A stretch of DNA of 64,000 bases from NCBI RefSeq assembly GCF_017980685.1, contig NZ_JACXXO010000009.1, positions 124,001 to 188,000 of the forward strand. Direction: 5' to 3'. This DNA comes from Pseudomonas iridis. Lineage in GTDB: Bacteria > Pseudomonadota > Gammaproteobacteria > Pseudomonadales > Pseudomonadaceae. Positions 17,062 through 25,392 of this stretch are shown here, piece by piece. The notes beneath the pieces are model-generated. The model did no database searches, was not told the origin of the DNA, and saw only the letters and a program-made list of their open reading frames with translations. How positions within the stretch are numbered: position 1 is the first letter of the stretch; each line of letters opens with the position of its first letter. Made by a program: the position numbers and the translations under genes.

Positions 17062-17534
17062 TTGGCCTCCAACTGTGCCAGCAGGCTGACCATTTCCAGC
17101 GCGGACAGGGCAGCTTCGGCACCTTTGTTACCGGCCTTGGTGCCGGAACGTTCGATGGCTTGCTCGATGGAATCAACGGTCAGGACGCCGAACGCAACCG
17201 GAACGCCGAACTCCATGGACACTTGGGCCAGGCCCTTGGTGCACTCGCCGGCCACGTATTCGAAGTGCGGAGTACCGCCACGAATGACCGCGCCGAGGGC
17301 GATGATTGCTGCGAACTCGCCTTTCTGAGCGACTTTCTGCGCAACCAGCGGGATTTCGAAGGCGCCAGGAGCGCGGATGATGGTGATGTCGCTTTCGCTC
17401 ACGCCGTGGCGAACCAGGGCATCAACTGCACCGCTGACCAGGCTTTCAACAACGAAGCTGTTGAAGCGGCCCACTACCAAAGCGTAGCGGCCTTTAGGGG
17501 CGATGAAGGTACCTTCGATGGTCTTCAGGGTCAT
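17058..17534 (-). CDS. ribH: 6,7-dimethyl-8-ribityllumazine synthase
   Basis: 158 residues. Signature elements are VVGRFNSFVVESLVSGAVDAL, GAFEIPLVAQKV, ALGAVIRGGTPHFEYVAGE (with the catalytic His) and PVAFGVLTVDSIEQAIER. It condenses 5-amino-6-ribitylamino-uracil with dihydroxybutanone phosphate to form lumazine. In Pseudomonas nomenclature this gene is often called ribE. It lies between ribB and nusB and overlaps nusB by 4 nt. Confidence 0.97.
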   Translation of the reverse strand: MTLKTIEGTFIAPKGRYALVVGRFNSFVVESLVSGAVDALVRHGVSESDITIIRAPGAFEIPLVAQKVAQKGEFAAIIALGAVIRGGTPHFEYVAGECTKGLAQVSMEFGVPVAFGVLTVDSIEQAIERSGTKAGNKGAEAALSALEMVSLLAQLEAK

Positions 17535-17556
17535 TCGTCAGTTCTCTTAAAGAGCC

Positions 17557-17579
17557 GGGACGCGTCTGTTACGCGTCCC
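17557..17579. other. Perfect hairpin between ribB and ribH
   Basis: GGGACGCGT and ACGCGTCCC form a 9-bp perfect stem around a 5-nt loop, 22 nt before the ribH start codon. There is no T-run after it on the minus strand, so it is not a plain terminator. An mRNA-processing or attenuating element is possible. Confidence 0.5.
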
Positions 17580-17625
17580 TCAGTGATTTATTTGCCGCGA
17601 ATTCAGGGCCGGAAACAACCGGTCA

Positions 17626-18717
17626 TTATTCGGAGGGCACGTATTCTACAACTTCCAGATCGAAACCGGATATCGCATTAAATTTCATCGGTGCCGACAT
17701 CAGGCGCATTTTGCGTACACCGAGGTCACGCAGGATCTGCGAACCGGCACCGACGATGCTGTAAGTGGTCGGTTTTTTCGCCGGTACCTGATCGCCGGTT
17801 TCACGAATATGTGCCAGCAACACGTCGCCATCCAGTGGGTGCCCCAGCAACAGAACCACGCCGCTGCCGGCCTCGGCAACCGCAGCCATGGCGGCGCGCA
17901 GGCTCCAGCGACCTGGCTGTTTGACCATCAACAGATCGCGCAGCGGGTCCATGTTGTGCACGCGAACCAGGGTTGGCTCTTCAGCGCAGACAGTGCCCAA
18001 TGTCAGGGCCATGTGCACGTCGCCTTCCACCGAATCACGATAGGTCACCAGGTTGAATTGGCCCAGTTCGCTGTCCAGTGGCTGCTCGGCAATCCGCTGA
18101 ACGGTACGTTCGTGGATCATCCGGTAGTGAATCAGGTCGGCAATGGTGCCGATCTTGATGTTGTGTTCAGCGGCGAACGCTTCCAGCTCAGTGCGACGGG
18201 ACATGGTGCCGTCGTCGTTCATCACTTCGCAGATCACGCCGCTTGGCTCGAAACCGGCCATGCGCGCCAGATCGCAAGCAGCTTCAGTGTGGCCGGCGCG
18301 CGCCAGGGTGCCGCCAGCCTGAGCCATCAGCGGGAAGATGTGGCCGGGGCTGACGATGTCTTCGGCCTTGGCGTCTTTCGCGGCGGCAGCCTGCACGGTG
18401 CGTGCACGGTCAGCGGCGGAGATGCCGGTGGTCACGCCTTCGGCCGCTTCGATCGACACGGTGAACTTGGTGCCGAACCCGGAGCCGTTGCGTGGCGCCA
18501 TCAGCGGCAGCTTCAACAGTTCGCAGCGCTCGCGGCTCATCGGCATGCAGATCAGGCCACGGGCGTGCTTGGCCATGAAGTTGATGTGTTCGGCCTTGCA
18601 GCACTCGGCGGCCATGATCAGGTCGCCTTCGTTCTCGCGGTCTTCGTCATCCATGAGGATGACCATCTTGCCTTGGCGGATGTCTTCAACCAGTTCTTCG
18701 ATGCTATTGAGCGCCAC
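17626..18717 (-). CDS. ribB: 3,4-dihydroxy-2-butanone-4-phosphate synthase with degenerate GTP cyclohydrolase II domain (RibBX type)
   Basis: 363 residues. The N-terminal about 205 residues form a complete RibB: DDEDRENEGDLIMAAE, FMAKHARGLICMPMS, AGHTEAACDLARMAG and a conserved EVMNDDGTM. The C-terminal half aligns in order with GTP cyclohydrolase II but lacks the zinc cysteines (VHNMDPLRDLL where RibA has HSECLTGD; no RCDC) and the QEGRG motif (replaced by LLLGHPLDGDVLL). It should therefore make the butanone-phosphate half of riboflavin only. The intact ribA at 13434-14051 supplies the other half. It lies 16 nt after ribE (riboflavin synthase). Confidence 0.95.
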   Translation of the reverse strand: MALNSIEELVEDIRQGKMVILMDDEDRENEGDLIMAAECCKAEHINFMAKHARGLICMPMSRERCELLKLPLMAPRNGSGFGTKFTVSIEAAEGVTTGISAADRARTVQAAAAKDAKAEDIVSPGHIFPLMAQAGGTLARAGHTEAACDLARMAGFEPSGVICEVMNDDGTMSRRTELEAFAAEHNIKIGTIADLIHYRMIHERTVQRIAEQPLDSELGQFNLVTYRDSVEGDVHMALTLGTVCAEEPTLVRVHNMDPLRDLLMVKQPGRWSLRAAMAAVAEAGSGVVLLLGHPLDGDVLLAHIRETGDQVPAKKPTTYSIVGAGSQILRDLGVRKMRLMSAPMKFNAISGFDLEVVEYVPSE

Positions 18718-18733
18718 AAGGCACCCCCTTCAG

Positions 18734-19399
18734 TCAGGAATTGAGGTAGCCGTTGGCGGCCAGAAAGCTTTCGGTAATCGTGCCACCAGCGCTCGGCTCT
18801 GCGGCTTTGTCGCCCAACAGCAGGCGCTCCAGATAACGCGCCAGCAAGTCGACCTCCAGGTTCACCCGACGACCCGGCTTGTAGGAAGCCATGATGGTTT
18901 CGCTCAGGGTGTGCGGAATGATCGTGAGCATGAACTCGGCGCCATCGACTGCGTTCACGGTCAGGCTGGTGCCGTCGACGGTGATCGAGCCTTTATGGGC
19001 GATGTATTTGGCCAGTTCTTTCGGTGCGCGGATGCGAAACTCCACGGCGCGGGCATTATCGGCGCGGGAGACGATTTCGCCGACACCGTCGACGTGACCG
19101 CTGACCAGGTGACCACCGAGACGGGTGGTTGGGGTCAGGGCTTTTTCCAGATTGACCGGGCTGCCGCTTTTCAGGTCATTCATGGCGGTGCAGTCCAGCG
19201 TTTCGCGGCTGACGTCGGCGGCAAAGCCGTTGCCCGGCAGCTCGACAGCCGTCAGGCAGACGCCGTTGACCGCGATGCTGTCGCCAAGTTTGACGTCGCT
19301 CAGGTCGAGCTTGCCGGTTTCAACATGCACCCGTACATCGCCGCCCTTTGGGGTCATTGCACGGATGCTGCCGATGGATTCGATGATGCCGGTAAACAT
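18734..19399 (-). CDS. ribE: Riboflavin synthase, alpha subunit
   Basis: 221 residues made of two tandem lumazine-binding barrels, each opening with a similar pattern: MFTGIIESIGSI at residue 1 and GGHLVSGHVDGVGEIV near residue 96. GSITVDGTSLTVNAVDG is diagnostic in the second barrel. It dismutates two lumazines to riboflavin and 5-amino-6-ribitylamino-uracil. In Pseudomonas it is sometimes named ribC. It sits between ribD (47-nt gap) and ribB. Confidence 0.97.
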   Translation of the reverse strand: MFTGIIESIGSIRAMTPKGGDVRVHVETGKLDLSDVKLGDSIAVNGVCLTAVELPGNGFAADVSRETLDCTAMNDLKSGSPVNLEKALTPTTRLGGHLVSGHVDGVGEIVSRADNARAVEFRIRAPKELAKYIAHKGSITVDGTSLTVNAVDGAEFMLTIIPHTLSETIMASYKPGRRVNLEVDLLARYLERLLLGDKAAEPSAGGTITESFLAANGYLNS

Positions 19400-19446
19400 G
19401 GGGTTCTCCTTGAGAACGAAGCCAGCGCTAACGCGATGGCCGGGAA

Positions 19447-20580
19447 TTATACGCTCGCCGTAAGGACAGGGACGGCAGTGACTCGCCAGTCATCGCCCAC
19501 CGCACGAATTTCAGTGATTTTCAGCTCCGGCGCATCCTTCATATAGGCCAGCGGCCAGTCCAGCAATGGACGCGCCGTGGAGCCAAGAAACTTGCCGGCG
19601 ATGAAGATCACGAACTCATCGACCAGACCGAGTTGGGCAAACGCCCCCGCCAAACGCGGACCGGCCTCGACCAGCACCTCGTTGACGTCACGGTTGGCCA
19701 ACTCGACCAGCAATTGATGCAGGTCGACCTGACCGTCATCACCCGGCACGATCAAACATTCCGGGCCGTTGGCGTAGTGCTCTTCGACGGCCATGCAGGT
19801 CGCGACCAGCGCAGGGCCAGCCTTGAAGAACGGTGCATCAAGCGGCACCCGCAGACGCCCGTCGACCAGCACCCGCAGCGGCGGGCGGCTCATGGCCAAT
19901 GCGGTTTGTTCGGCATCCAGACCCAGTTCGTCGGCGCGAACCGTCAAGCGCGCGCCATCGGCCAGCACGGTATCGGCGCCGGTCAGCACCACGGCCGCCT
20001 GAGCGCGCAAACGCTGCACCGCCGAACGCGCGGACGGGCCTGTGATCCACTGGCTCTCGCCGCTTTCCATCGCCGTTCGACCGTCCAGACTCATGGCCAA
20101 CTTGACTCGCACAAACGGCAAGCCGTGCTCCATGCGCTTCAAAAATCCGTGATTGAGCCTGCGCGCTTCGGCTTCCAGCATGCCGCTTTCAGTCGCAATG
20201 CCGGCATCAGCCAGACGCTGCAATCCGCGCCCGGCCACTTGCGGATTCGGATCACGCATTGCCGCAACCACTCGGCCGACACCGGCAATGACCAGCGCTT
20301 CGGCGCACGGCGGCGTGCGCCCATGGTGGCTGCAAGGCTCGAGGGTGACGTATGCCGTAGCGCCGCGGGCCAGCTCACCGGCGGCGCGCAAGGCGTGGAC
20401 TTCGGCGTGAGGTTCGCCGGCGCGCTCGTGCCAGCCTTCGCCGACAATCTGCCCGTCCTTCACGATCACGCAGCCGACCCGAGGATTGGGGTGCGTGGTG
20501 TAGTGACCTTTGCGCGCCAGTTCCAGCGCACGCGCCATGAAGTGGGCGTCGAGGATGGCCTGCTCGGCGACGGTGGTCAT
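19447..20580 (-). CDS. ribD: Bifunctional riboflavin deaminase/reductase
   Basis: 377 residues. The N-terminal deaminase domain has the zinc site HAEVHAL and PCSHHGRTPPC; NPRVGCVIVKDG is the usual lead-in. The C-terminal reductase domain from about residue 150 shows RVKLAMSLDGRTAM, SQWITG and EVLVEAGPRLAGAF. It carries out the second and third steps of riboflavin synthesis. Its ATG overlaps the nrdR stop (ATGA), as in many proteobacteria. Confidence 0.97.
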   Translation of the reverse strand: MTTVAEQAILDAHFMARALELARKGHYTTHPNPRVGCVIVKDGQIVGEGWHERAGEPHAEVHALRAAGELARGATAYVTLEPCSHHGRTPPCAEALVIAGVGRVVAAMRDPNPQVAGRGLQRLADAGIATESGMLEAEARRLNHGFLKRMEHGLPFVRVKLAMSLDGRTAMESGESQWITGPSARSAVQRLRAQAAVVLTGADTVLADGARLTVRADELGLDAEQTALAMSRPPLRVLVDGRLRVPLDAPFFKAGPALVATCMAVEEHYANGPECLIVPGDDGQVDLHQLLVELANRDVNEVLVEAGPRLAGAFAQLGLVDEFVIFIAGKFLGSTARPLLDWPLAYMKDAPELKITEIRAVGDDWRVTAVPVLTASV

Positions 20581-21041
20581 TCTTTCACCGGTTCGCGGGC
20601 GAGGCGGTCGATTTCTTCGCGGAACTCGTTGAGGTCCTGGAAGCGCTTGTACACCGAAGCGAAACGGATGTAGGCGACTTCATCAAGCTTTTGCAGCTCG
20701 GCCATGACCAGTTCGCCGACCACGAGGGATTTGACCTCGCGCTCGCCGGTGGCGCGCAGCTTGTGCTTGATGTGGACCAGAGAGGATTCGAGGCGCTCGA
20801 CGCTCACCGGACGTTTCTCCAGAGCGCGTTGCATGCCCGCGCGCAGTTTTTCTTCGTCGAACGGTTGGCGGCTGCCGTCGGTTTTGATCAGGCGCGGCAA
20901 CACCAGTTCGGCCGTCTCGAATGTCGTGAAACGTTCGCCGCAGGCCAGGCATTCACGCCGGCGGCGCACCTGTTCGCCCTCGGCGACCAGACGCGAGTCG
21001 ATGACCTTGGTGTCGTTGGCACCGCAGAAGGGACAGTGCAT
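20577..21041 (-). CDS. nrdR: Transcriptional repressor NrdR
   Basis: 154 residues from the internal ATG giving MHCPFCG, the invariant family N-terminus; an upstream extension to 21098 is rejected. Zinc-ribbon cysteines are Cys3, Cys6, Cys31 and Cys34 (CLAC), followed by RFTTFE and an ATP-cone domain (VIKTDGS-like LIKTDGSRQPFDEEKLRAG). It senses ATP/dATP and represses ribonucleotide reductase genes. It heads the leftward riboflavin run. Confidence 0.97.
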   Translation of the reverse strand: MHCPFCGANDTKVIDSRLVAEGEQVRRRRECLACGERFTTFETAELVLPRLIKTDGSRQPFDEEKLRAGMQRALEKRPVSVERLESSLVHIKHKLRATGEREVKSLVVGELVMAELQKLDEVAYIRFASVYKRFQDLNEFREEIDRLAREPVKE

Positions 21042-21169
21042 GGTGGCTGGCAACAAAAAAAGGGAGGGCCATGGTAGCGCATCCCGGTGGCAAGACAAGA
21101 CATAGGGTTTGCGGTATACAGACGGGCATGATCGTTTGATCCATGGATTTCATTTTGCCGGAGCTGCCA

Positions 21170-21634
21170 ATGCCTTTACGTCCGCTCGTTTTGCTCAGTC
21201 TTTTCAGCCTGCTGGTGGCCTGTGGCAGCGATGCGCCCAAGCCTCAACCGCCGACACCAGGCCCGGCGCCGCAGCAGGCGCAGAAAAAAGCCAATCAAGC
21301 CGCCGCCCTCGGCCCGCTGCCTGCCCACCAGCGCGAACTGAGCGGCACCCTGCAAGGTGTGCCGGCCGGTGCCGAAGTCGAACTGGCGCTGCTGGTGATC
21401 GATGCAAAGGATCGCCCGCAACAACTGCTCGCCAGTTCCAGCCTGATCGGCAACAACCAGATCCTGCCATTCCACGTGCGTTTCAATCCCGAGGCCTTTC
21501 CGGCGGGGGCGCGGGTTGAGCTGCGTGGCCGGGCGAGTCAGTCCGGCCAACTGATCCTGCATCTACCATCGCAAACCATCACCCAGCCGACCACGCAGGC
21601 GTTGGGCCAGCTGCAATTCGTCAAAGCACCATGA
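21170..21634 (+). CDS. YbaY-family outer-membrane lipoprotein
   Basis: 154 residues from ATG 21170, which has GGAG about 7 nt upstream. The N-terminus is a lipoprotein signal with the lipobox LLVAC (Cys18); +2 is Gly, which favours outer-membrane sorting. A Pro/Gln-rich linker precedes a beta-domain (SGTLQGVPAGAEVELALLVIDAKDRPQQLLAS) resembling the YbaY lipoprotein domain. It overlaps the downstream methyltransferase start by 4 nt. The exact function is unknown. Confidence 0.78.
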   Translation: MPLRPLVLLSLFSLLVACGSDAPKPQPPTPGPAPQQAQKKANQAAALGPLPAHQRELSGTLQGVPAGAEVELALLVIDAKDRPQQLLASSSLIGNNQILPFHVRFNPEAFPAGARVELRGRASQSGQLILHLPSQTITQPTTQALGQLQFVKAP

Positions 21635-22287
21635 ATGCACCGCTCGACCTGCAACAGGCATTGGGTGAATTGCTCGGCGACGCCAGACTCAAGGCCTGCG
21701 AGTTGCCCGGCACAGATTTACAGCTCTGGCTGATCGACGGCGACAACATGGCGCGCGAATTCAGCCAGGAAGAAACCCAGCGAATCCTGCATGAGCCGCC
21801 GTACTGGAGCTTTTGCTGGGCCAGCGGTCTGGCGGTGGCGCGCTATCTGGCTGAGTTTCCCGAATGGGTGCTCGGCAAGCGCGTGCTGGATTTCGGCGCC
21901 GGTTCCGGCATCGCCGGGATTGCGGCGGTGAAGGCCGGCGCGCTGGAAGTGGTGGCCTGTGATCTCGATCCGCTGGCGATTGCCGCCTGTCGGGCGAATG
22001 CCGCGCTCAATGATGTGCAAATGAGTTATTCGACAGACTTCTTTGCCGAGGCGGATCGCTTTGATCTGATCCTGGTCGCGGATGTGTTGTACGACCGGGC
22101 GAATCTGCCGTTGCTGGATGCGTTCCTCAGCCGTGGCCGCGAGGCATTGGTGGCGGATTCGCGGGTCCGGGATTTTCGCCATCCGTTGTATGAACGCATT
22201 GAGATGCTGGAGGCGATGACTTTGCCGGATCTGGCTGAGCCGGAAGAATTCCGGCATGTCAGCCTTTACCATGCGCGGCGTGACTAA
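21631..22287 (+). CDS. Class I SAM methyltransferase, METTL20/ETF-beta-lysine type
   Basis: 218 residues. The SAM site is VLDFGAGSGIAGIAAVKAGA with CDLDPLAI after it; LVADVLYDR is a post-II acidic motif of the protein-lysine methyltransferase group. The upstream PPYWSFCWASGLAVARYL closely resembles the N-terminal motif of METTL20-like enzymes, which methylate electron-transfer flavoprotein beta. That substrate is inferred from the motif only; no etf genes are near. It is coupled by an ATGA overlap to the lipoprotein gene. Confidence 0.8.
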   Translation: MNAPLDLQQALGELLGDARLKACELPGTDLQLWLIDGDNMAREFSQEETQRILHEPPYWSFCWASGLAVARYLAEFPEWVLGKRVLDFGAGSGIAGIAAVKAGALEVVACDLDPLAIAACRANAALNDVQMSYSTDFFAEADRFDLILVADVLYDRANLPLLDAFLSRGREALVADSRVRDFRHPLYERIEMLEAMTLPDLAEPEEFRHVSLYHARRD

Positions 22288-22290
22288 AAG

Positions 22291-22356
22291 CTTCGCGAGC
22301 AGGCTCGCTCCCACAGGGGAATGCATTCCAGGGTGGGAGCGAGCCTGCTCGCGAAA
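22291..22356. repeat. REPIN, family A
   Basis: TTCGCGAGCAGGCTCGCTCC then, after a 16-nt spacer, the inverse GGGAGCGAGCCTGCTCGCGAA (first 20 bases quoted per arm). It separates the methyltransferase gene from cnoX. Confidence 0.9.
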
Positions 22357-22455
22357 GCGTCCTGTCAGGCAACACACCTCTCAAACCCGCCCCGCTTCCG
22401 GCCACACCCCACCAAGCCGTATAGTTGCCCCATCCACGCTTTTACGAGATTCCCC

Positions 22456-23328
22456 ATGAGTCAGCAAACGCCGTACATCTTCGACGCCACGACTGCCGAT
22501 TTCGACCAGTCGGTGATCGAGGCTTCTTTCAACAAACCGGTGCTGGTGGATTTCTGGGCCGAGTGGTGTGCGCCGTGCAAGGCGTTGATGCCGATGCTGC
22601 AAGGCATTGCCGAGAGCTATCAGGGCGAGCTGCTGCTGGCCAAGGTCAATTGCGATATCGAGCAAGACATCGTCGCCCGTTTCGGCATTCGCAGCCTGCC
22701 GACCGTGGTGCTGTTCAAGGACGGTCAACCGGTGGACGGTTTTGCCGGCGCGCAACCGGAATCCGCCGTGCGCGCCTTGCTCGAACCGCATGTGCAGATG
22801 CCGCCGCCGGCCGCAGCCGATCCGTTCGAGCAGGCTCAGGCGCTGTTCGATGACGGTCGCTACGCAGATGCCGAAGCGGCGCTGGTGGTGATGCTTAATG
22901 AGGACAACACCAACGCCAAGGCGCTGATTCTCTACGCCCGTTGCCTGACTGAACGTGGTGAACTGGACGAAGCGCAAACCGTGCTTGATGCGGTCAAGAG
23001 CGATGAGCACAAAGCCGCGCTGGCCGGGGCCAAGGCCCAGATCAAGTTCCTCGGCCTTGCCCGCGATCTGCCGGACACCGCCGACCTCAAAGCACGTCTG
23101 GCGAAAGATCCGCAGGACGACGAAGCGGTGTATCAACTTTCGATCCAGCAACTGGCGCGTCAGCAATATGAAGCGGCGCTGGATGCCTTGCTCAAGTTGT
23201 TTATCCGCAATCGCAGCTATGGCGAGGGGTTGCCGCACAAGACGTTGTTGCAGGTGTTCGAGTTGTTGGGCAACGAGCATCCGTTGGTGACTGTTTACCG
23301 TCGCAAGATGTTTGCTGCGCTTTATTGA
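22456..23328 (+). CDS. cnoX: Chaperedoxin CnoX (YbbN-type thioredoxin-TPR protein)
   Basis: 290 residues from ATG 22456. An N-terminal thioredoxin domain has WCAPC (Cys38, Cys41) and SLPTVVLFKDGQ with the cis-Pro. The C-terminal half, from about residue 115, is made of TPR-like helices (EQAQALFDDGRYADAEAAL, ALILYARCLTERGELDEAQ). In CnoX this combination holds unfolded proteins under oxidative stress and passes them to GroEL. Keeping both cysteines of CxxC suggests redox activity, unlike E. coli YbbN, which has SxxC. It is monocistronic, flanked by repeats. Confidence 0.92.
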   Translation: MSQQTPYIFDATTADFDQSVIEASFNKPVLVDFWAEWCAPCKALMPMLQGIAESYQGELLLAKVNCDIEQDIVARFGIRSLPTVVLFKDGQPVDGFAGAQPESAVRALLEPHVQMPPPAAADPFEQAQALFDDGRYADAEAALVVMLNEDNTNAKALILYARCLTERGELDEAQTVLDAVKSDEHKAALAGAKAQIKFLGLARDLPDTADLKARLAKDPQDDEAVYQLSIQQLARQQYEAALDALLKLFIRNRSYGEGLPHKTLLQVFELLGNEHPLVTVYRRKMFAALY

Positions 23329-23437
23329 AGATCAAAAGATCGCAGCGTGCCGCAGCGCCTACAGGGGATCGCAGTTGCCACCCGTTTTGCGGGTGAACGC
23401 TGAACCTGCAGGAGCTGCCGCAGGCTGCGATCTTTTG
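23328..23437. repeat. Extragenic palindrome, family B, with divergent arms
   Basis: GATCAAAAGATCGCAGCG on the left and GGCTGCGATCTTTT on the right, with GGAGCTGCCGCAGG inside the right arm. It lies between the convergent cnoX and the small gene at 23448. The left arm carries changes (GTGCCGCAGCGCC) relative to the copy at 12132. Confidence 0.8.
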
Positions 23438-23447
23438 CATTTGCGCG

Positions 23448-23807
23448 CTACTCGATCCAGCTGTAGAGCGGCGTATCCCCGCCGCTCATCACCTTCACAT
23501 CCGCACTGTGTCGCAGTCGCACCAGCAGGCGCTTGCCTGACACCGCGCTGCCGGTCAGCCCTTCGAGCTGCTCCAGCAGGTCCGGCCCGCTGAGTTGCCC
23601 GGCCTTGCGCAACAGATCCTTGGCGAGCTGCCACAAGGCATCGTCCTGGTTCAGCGGTTTCTCCGCTGGCGTCGTCGCAACGCCTTCAGGTTGAGCAACC
23701 GGCGCCTGCACATTCAAGGCCGAACCGAGCCTGGCCCAATCGCTGTCATCCAGTTCCACCGTCAAATCCACCGGCAAGTCGCCGACGGTTCCGCGTATCC
23801 GCAACAT
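23448..23807 (-). CDS. Conserved small protein, unknown function
   Basis: 119 residues. The N-terminus (MLRIRGTVGDLPVDLTVELDD) looks like a beta-rich module, followed by a Pro/Ala linker and a helical C-terminal part (DDALWQLAKDLLRKAGQLSGPDLLEQLEGL). The composition is cytosolic, with no signal or membrane segment. I recall similar short proteins at this place next to cnoX in other Pseudomonas, but I do not recognise a domain. It is convergent with cnoX. Confidence 0.65.
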   Translation of the reverse strand: MLRIRGTVGDLPVDLTVELDDSDWARLGSALNVQAPVAQPEGVATTPAEKPLNQDDALWQLAKDLLRKAGQLSGPDLLEQLEGLTGSAVSGKRLLVRLRHSADVKVMSGGDTPLYSWIE

Positions 23808-23893
23808 TGAGTTCGCTCCCGCACATTTCTGACCTGCATGCTCCCACGGGACTTGTGTAACGCCAAGCGCACGGGCAAACTCTGCGCACTTTC

Positions 23894-23911
23894 GTTATAA
23901 GATTACATAAC
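23894..23911. promoter_or_regulatory. Candidate Zur-type operator
   Basis: GTTATAAGATTACATAAC is an inverted repeat GTTAT/ATAAC in an AT-rich stretch 32 nt before the His-rich protein gene. The arms match the core of known Zur sites (GTTATA...TATAAC), but the 8-bp spacing is wider than the usual box. The call rests mainly on the zinc-responsive reputation of this operon. Confidence 0.4.
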
Positions 23912-23942
23912 AAACTTTTCATATTACTGTTCGGAGACCGTC

Positions 23943-24542
23943 ATGCGCCGTCTGCTGCTCGCTTTGCCGTTTGCCCTGTTGCCGCTCGCCATCGCCCATG
24001 CTGCCAATGAGCATGACCACGATCACGACCATGAACACGGTAGCCTCGGTGCACATGAACATGGCGTTGGCCGTCTCAACGCGGCACTGGATGGCCAGAC
24101 GCTGGAACTTGAGCTGGAAAGCCCGGCGATGAATCTGGTGGGCTTCGAACACGCCGCCACCACGGACGCCGACAAGGCCAAGGTTGCCGCCGCCCGTGCG
24201 CAGCTTGAAAAGCCATTGGCCCTGTTCAACCTGCCGGCCGCTGCCGGTTGCAAGGTGGTCAGTCAGGAACTGGAAAGCCCACTGTTCGGCGACAAGCCGG
24301 ATGCTGACGACCACGACGACGATGACGCGGGCAAGGACAGCCACGAGCATCACCACGACCACAGCGAAATCCACGCGCACTATCAGTTCAGCTGCGCGAC
24401 TCCGGGCGCACTGAAAACGCTGGATCTGGCGAATATCTTCAACACCTTCCCGGCGACTCAGAAAATTCAGGTACAACTGATCAGCGCAAGCGGCCAGCAA
24501 GGTACGGAAGTGACGTCGAAGGCTGCCTCGCTGAAATTCTAA
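23943..24542 (+). CDS. His/Asp-rich periplasmic metal-binding protein (DUF2796)
   Basis: 199 residues with a signal peptide (RLLLALPFALLPLAIAHA). Two metal-binding-type stretches are visible: one just after cleavage (HDHDHDHEHG then AHEHG) and one in the middle (DDHDDDD, HEHHHDH). The rest fits DUF2796. The family accompanies the downstream ABC transporter and is reported as zinc-responsive in P. aeruginosa (PA4063, from memory). A role as periplasmic zinc binder or chaperone for the transporter is inferred. It is the first gene of the four-gene set, with a REPIN after it. Confidence 0.85.
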   Translation: MRRLLLALPFALLPLAIAHAANEHDHDHDHEHGSLGAHEHGVGRLNAALDGQTLELELESPAMNLVGFEHAATTDADKAKVAAARAQLEKPLALFNLPAAAGCKVVSQELESPLFGDKPDADDHDDDDAGKDSHEHHHDHSEIHAHYQFSCATPGALKTLDLANIFNTFPATQKIQVQLISASGQQGTEVTSKAASLKF

Positions 24543-24556
24543 AAACAGCGAAAATC

Positions 24557-24652
24557 CCCTGTGGGAGCGAGCCTGCTCGCGAATGTAATCGAACAGTCAA
24601 CATCGTTGCTGACTGATTCACCGCTTTCGCGAGCAGGCTCGCTCCCACAGGG
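24557..24652. repeat. REPIN, family A, inside the zinc operon
   Basis: CCCTGTGGGAGCGAGCCTGC opens the left arm and the inverse closes at GCTCCCACAGGG. It sits in the 138-nt gap between the DUF2796 gene and the ABC ATPase gene. Confidence 0.9.
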
Positions 24653-24680
24653 TTCCGTGTTCAACCATGAAATTGGCGCC

Positions 24681-25391
24681 ATGACCCAAGCACTCATCGA
24701 ACTGTCCGACCTGGGCTTCAGTTGGCCCGGTCACCCACTGCTGCTGGACATCCCGGCTTTTCGGCTGGAAGCGGGTGAAACCCTGTTCCTCAAAGGCCCC
24801 AGCGGCAGCGGCAAGACGACCCTGCTCGGCTTGCTTGGCGGCGTGCAAAAACCCGATCGCGGCAGCATTCGTCTGCTGGGCCAGGAGCTGACCGAACTCT
24901 CGGCCGGTGCCCGCGACACATTCCGCGTCGACCACACCGGCTACATATTCCAGCAGTTCAACTTGCTGCCGTTTCTCTCGGTGCGCGAGAACGTCGAGCT
25001 GCCCTGCCACTTCTCGAAATTGCGCGCTGAACGGGCGAAACAGCGTCACGGCAGTGTCGATCAAGCCGCCGCCACCCTGCTCGCGCATTTGGGGCTGAAG
25101 GACGAAAGCATCCTCAGTCGCCGCGCCGACTCGCTGTCCATTGGTCAGCAACAACGGGTCGCCGCTGCCCGTGCGTTGATCGGTCAGCCAGAACTGGTGA
25201 TCGCCGACGAACCGACCTCGGCGCTGGACTACGACGCCCGGGAAAATTTCATTCGCCTGTTGTTCGCCGAATGCCGCGAGGCCGGTTCCAGCCTGCTGTT
25301 CGTCAGCCACGACCAAAGTCTGGCGCCGCTGTTCGACCGCCATCTGTCCCTGGCCGAGCTCAATCGCGCCGCCACGTCTGCCGAGGTCTGA
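24681..25391 (+). CDS. ABC transporter ATPase (MacB/LolD-like)
   Basis: 236 residues from ATG 24681. Walker A GPSGSGKTT is at 39-47, FQQFNLLPFLSVRENVELPC is the Q-loop region, the signature is LSIGQQQRVAAARAL, and Walker B is LVIADEPTSALD. The sequence class is that of ATPases driving FtsX/MacB-type permeases rather than classical importers. It pairs with the permease starting 1 nt after its stop. Substrate is unknown; the context suggests metal homeostasis. Confidence 0.93.
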   Translation: MTQALIELSDLGFSWPGHPLLLDIPAFRLEAGETLFLKGPSGSGKTTLLGLLGGVQKPDRGSIRLLGQELTELSAGARDTFRVDHTGYIFQQFNLLPFLSVRENVELPCHFSKLRAERAKQRHGSVDQAAATLLAHLGLKDESILSRRADSLSIGQQQRVAAARALIGQPELVIADEPTSALDYDARENFIRLLFAECREAGSSLLFVSHDQSLAPLFDRHLSLAELNRAATSAEV

Positions 25392-25392
25392 G

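Noticed and set aside
17535..17625. FMN riboswitch in the riboflavin run
   Set aside because: Only a short hairpin is present. The conserved FMN-element blocks were not seen here or upstream of nrdR, ribE or ribA.
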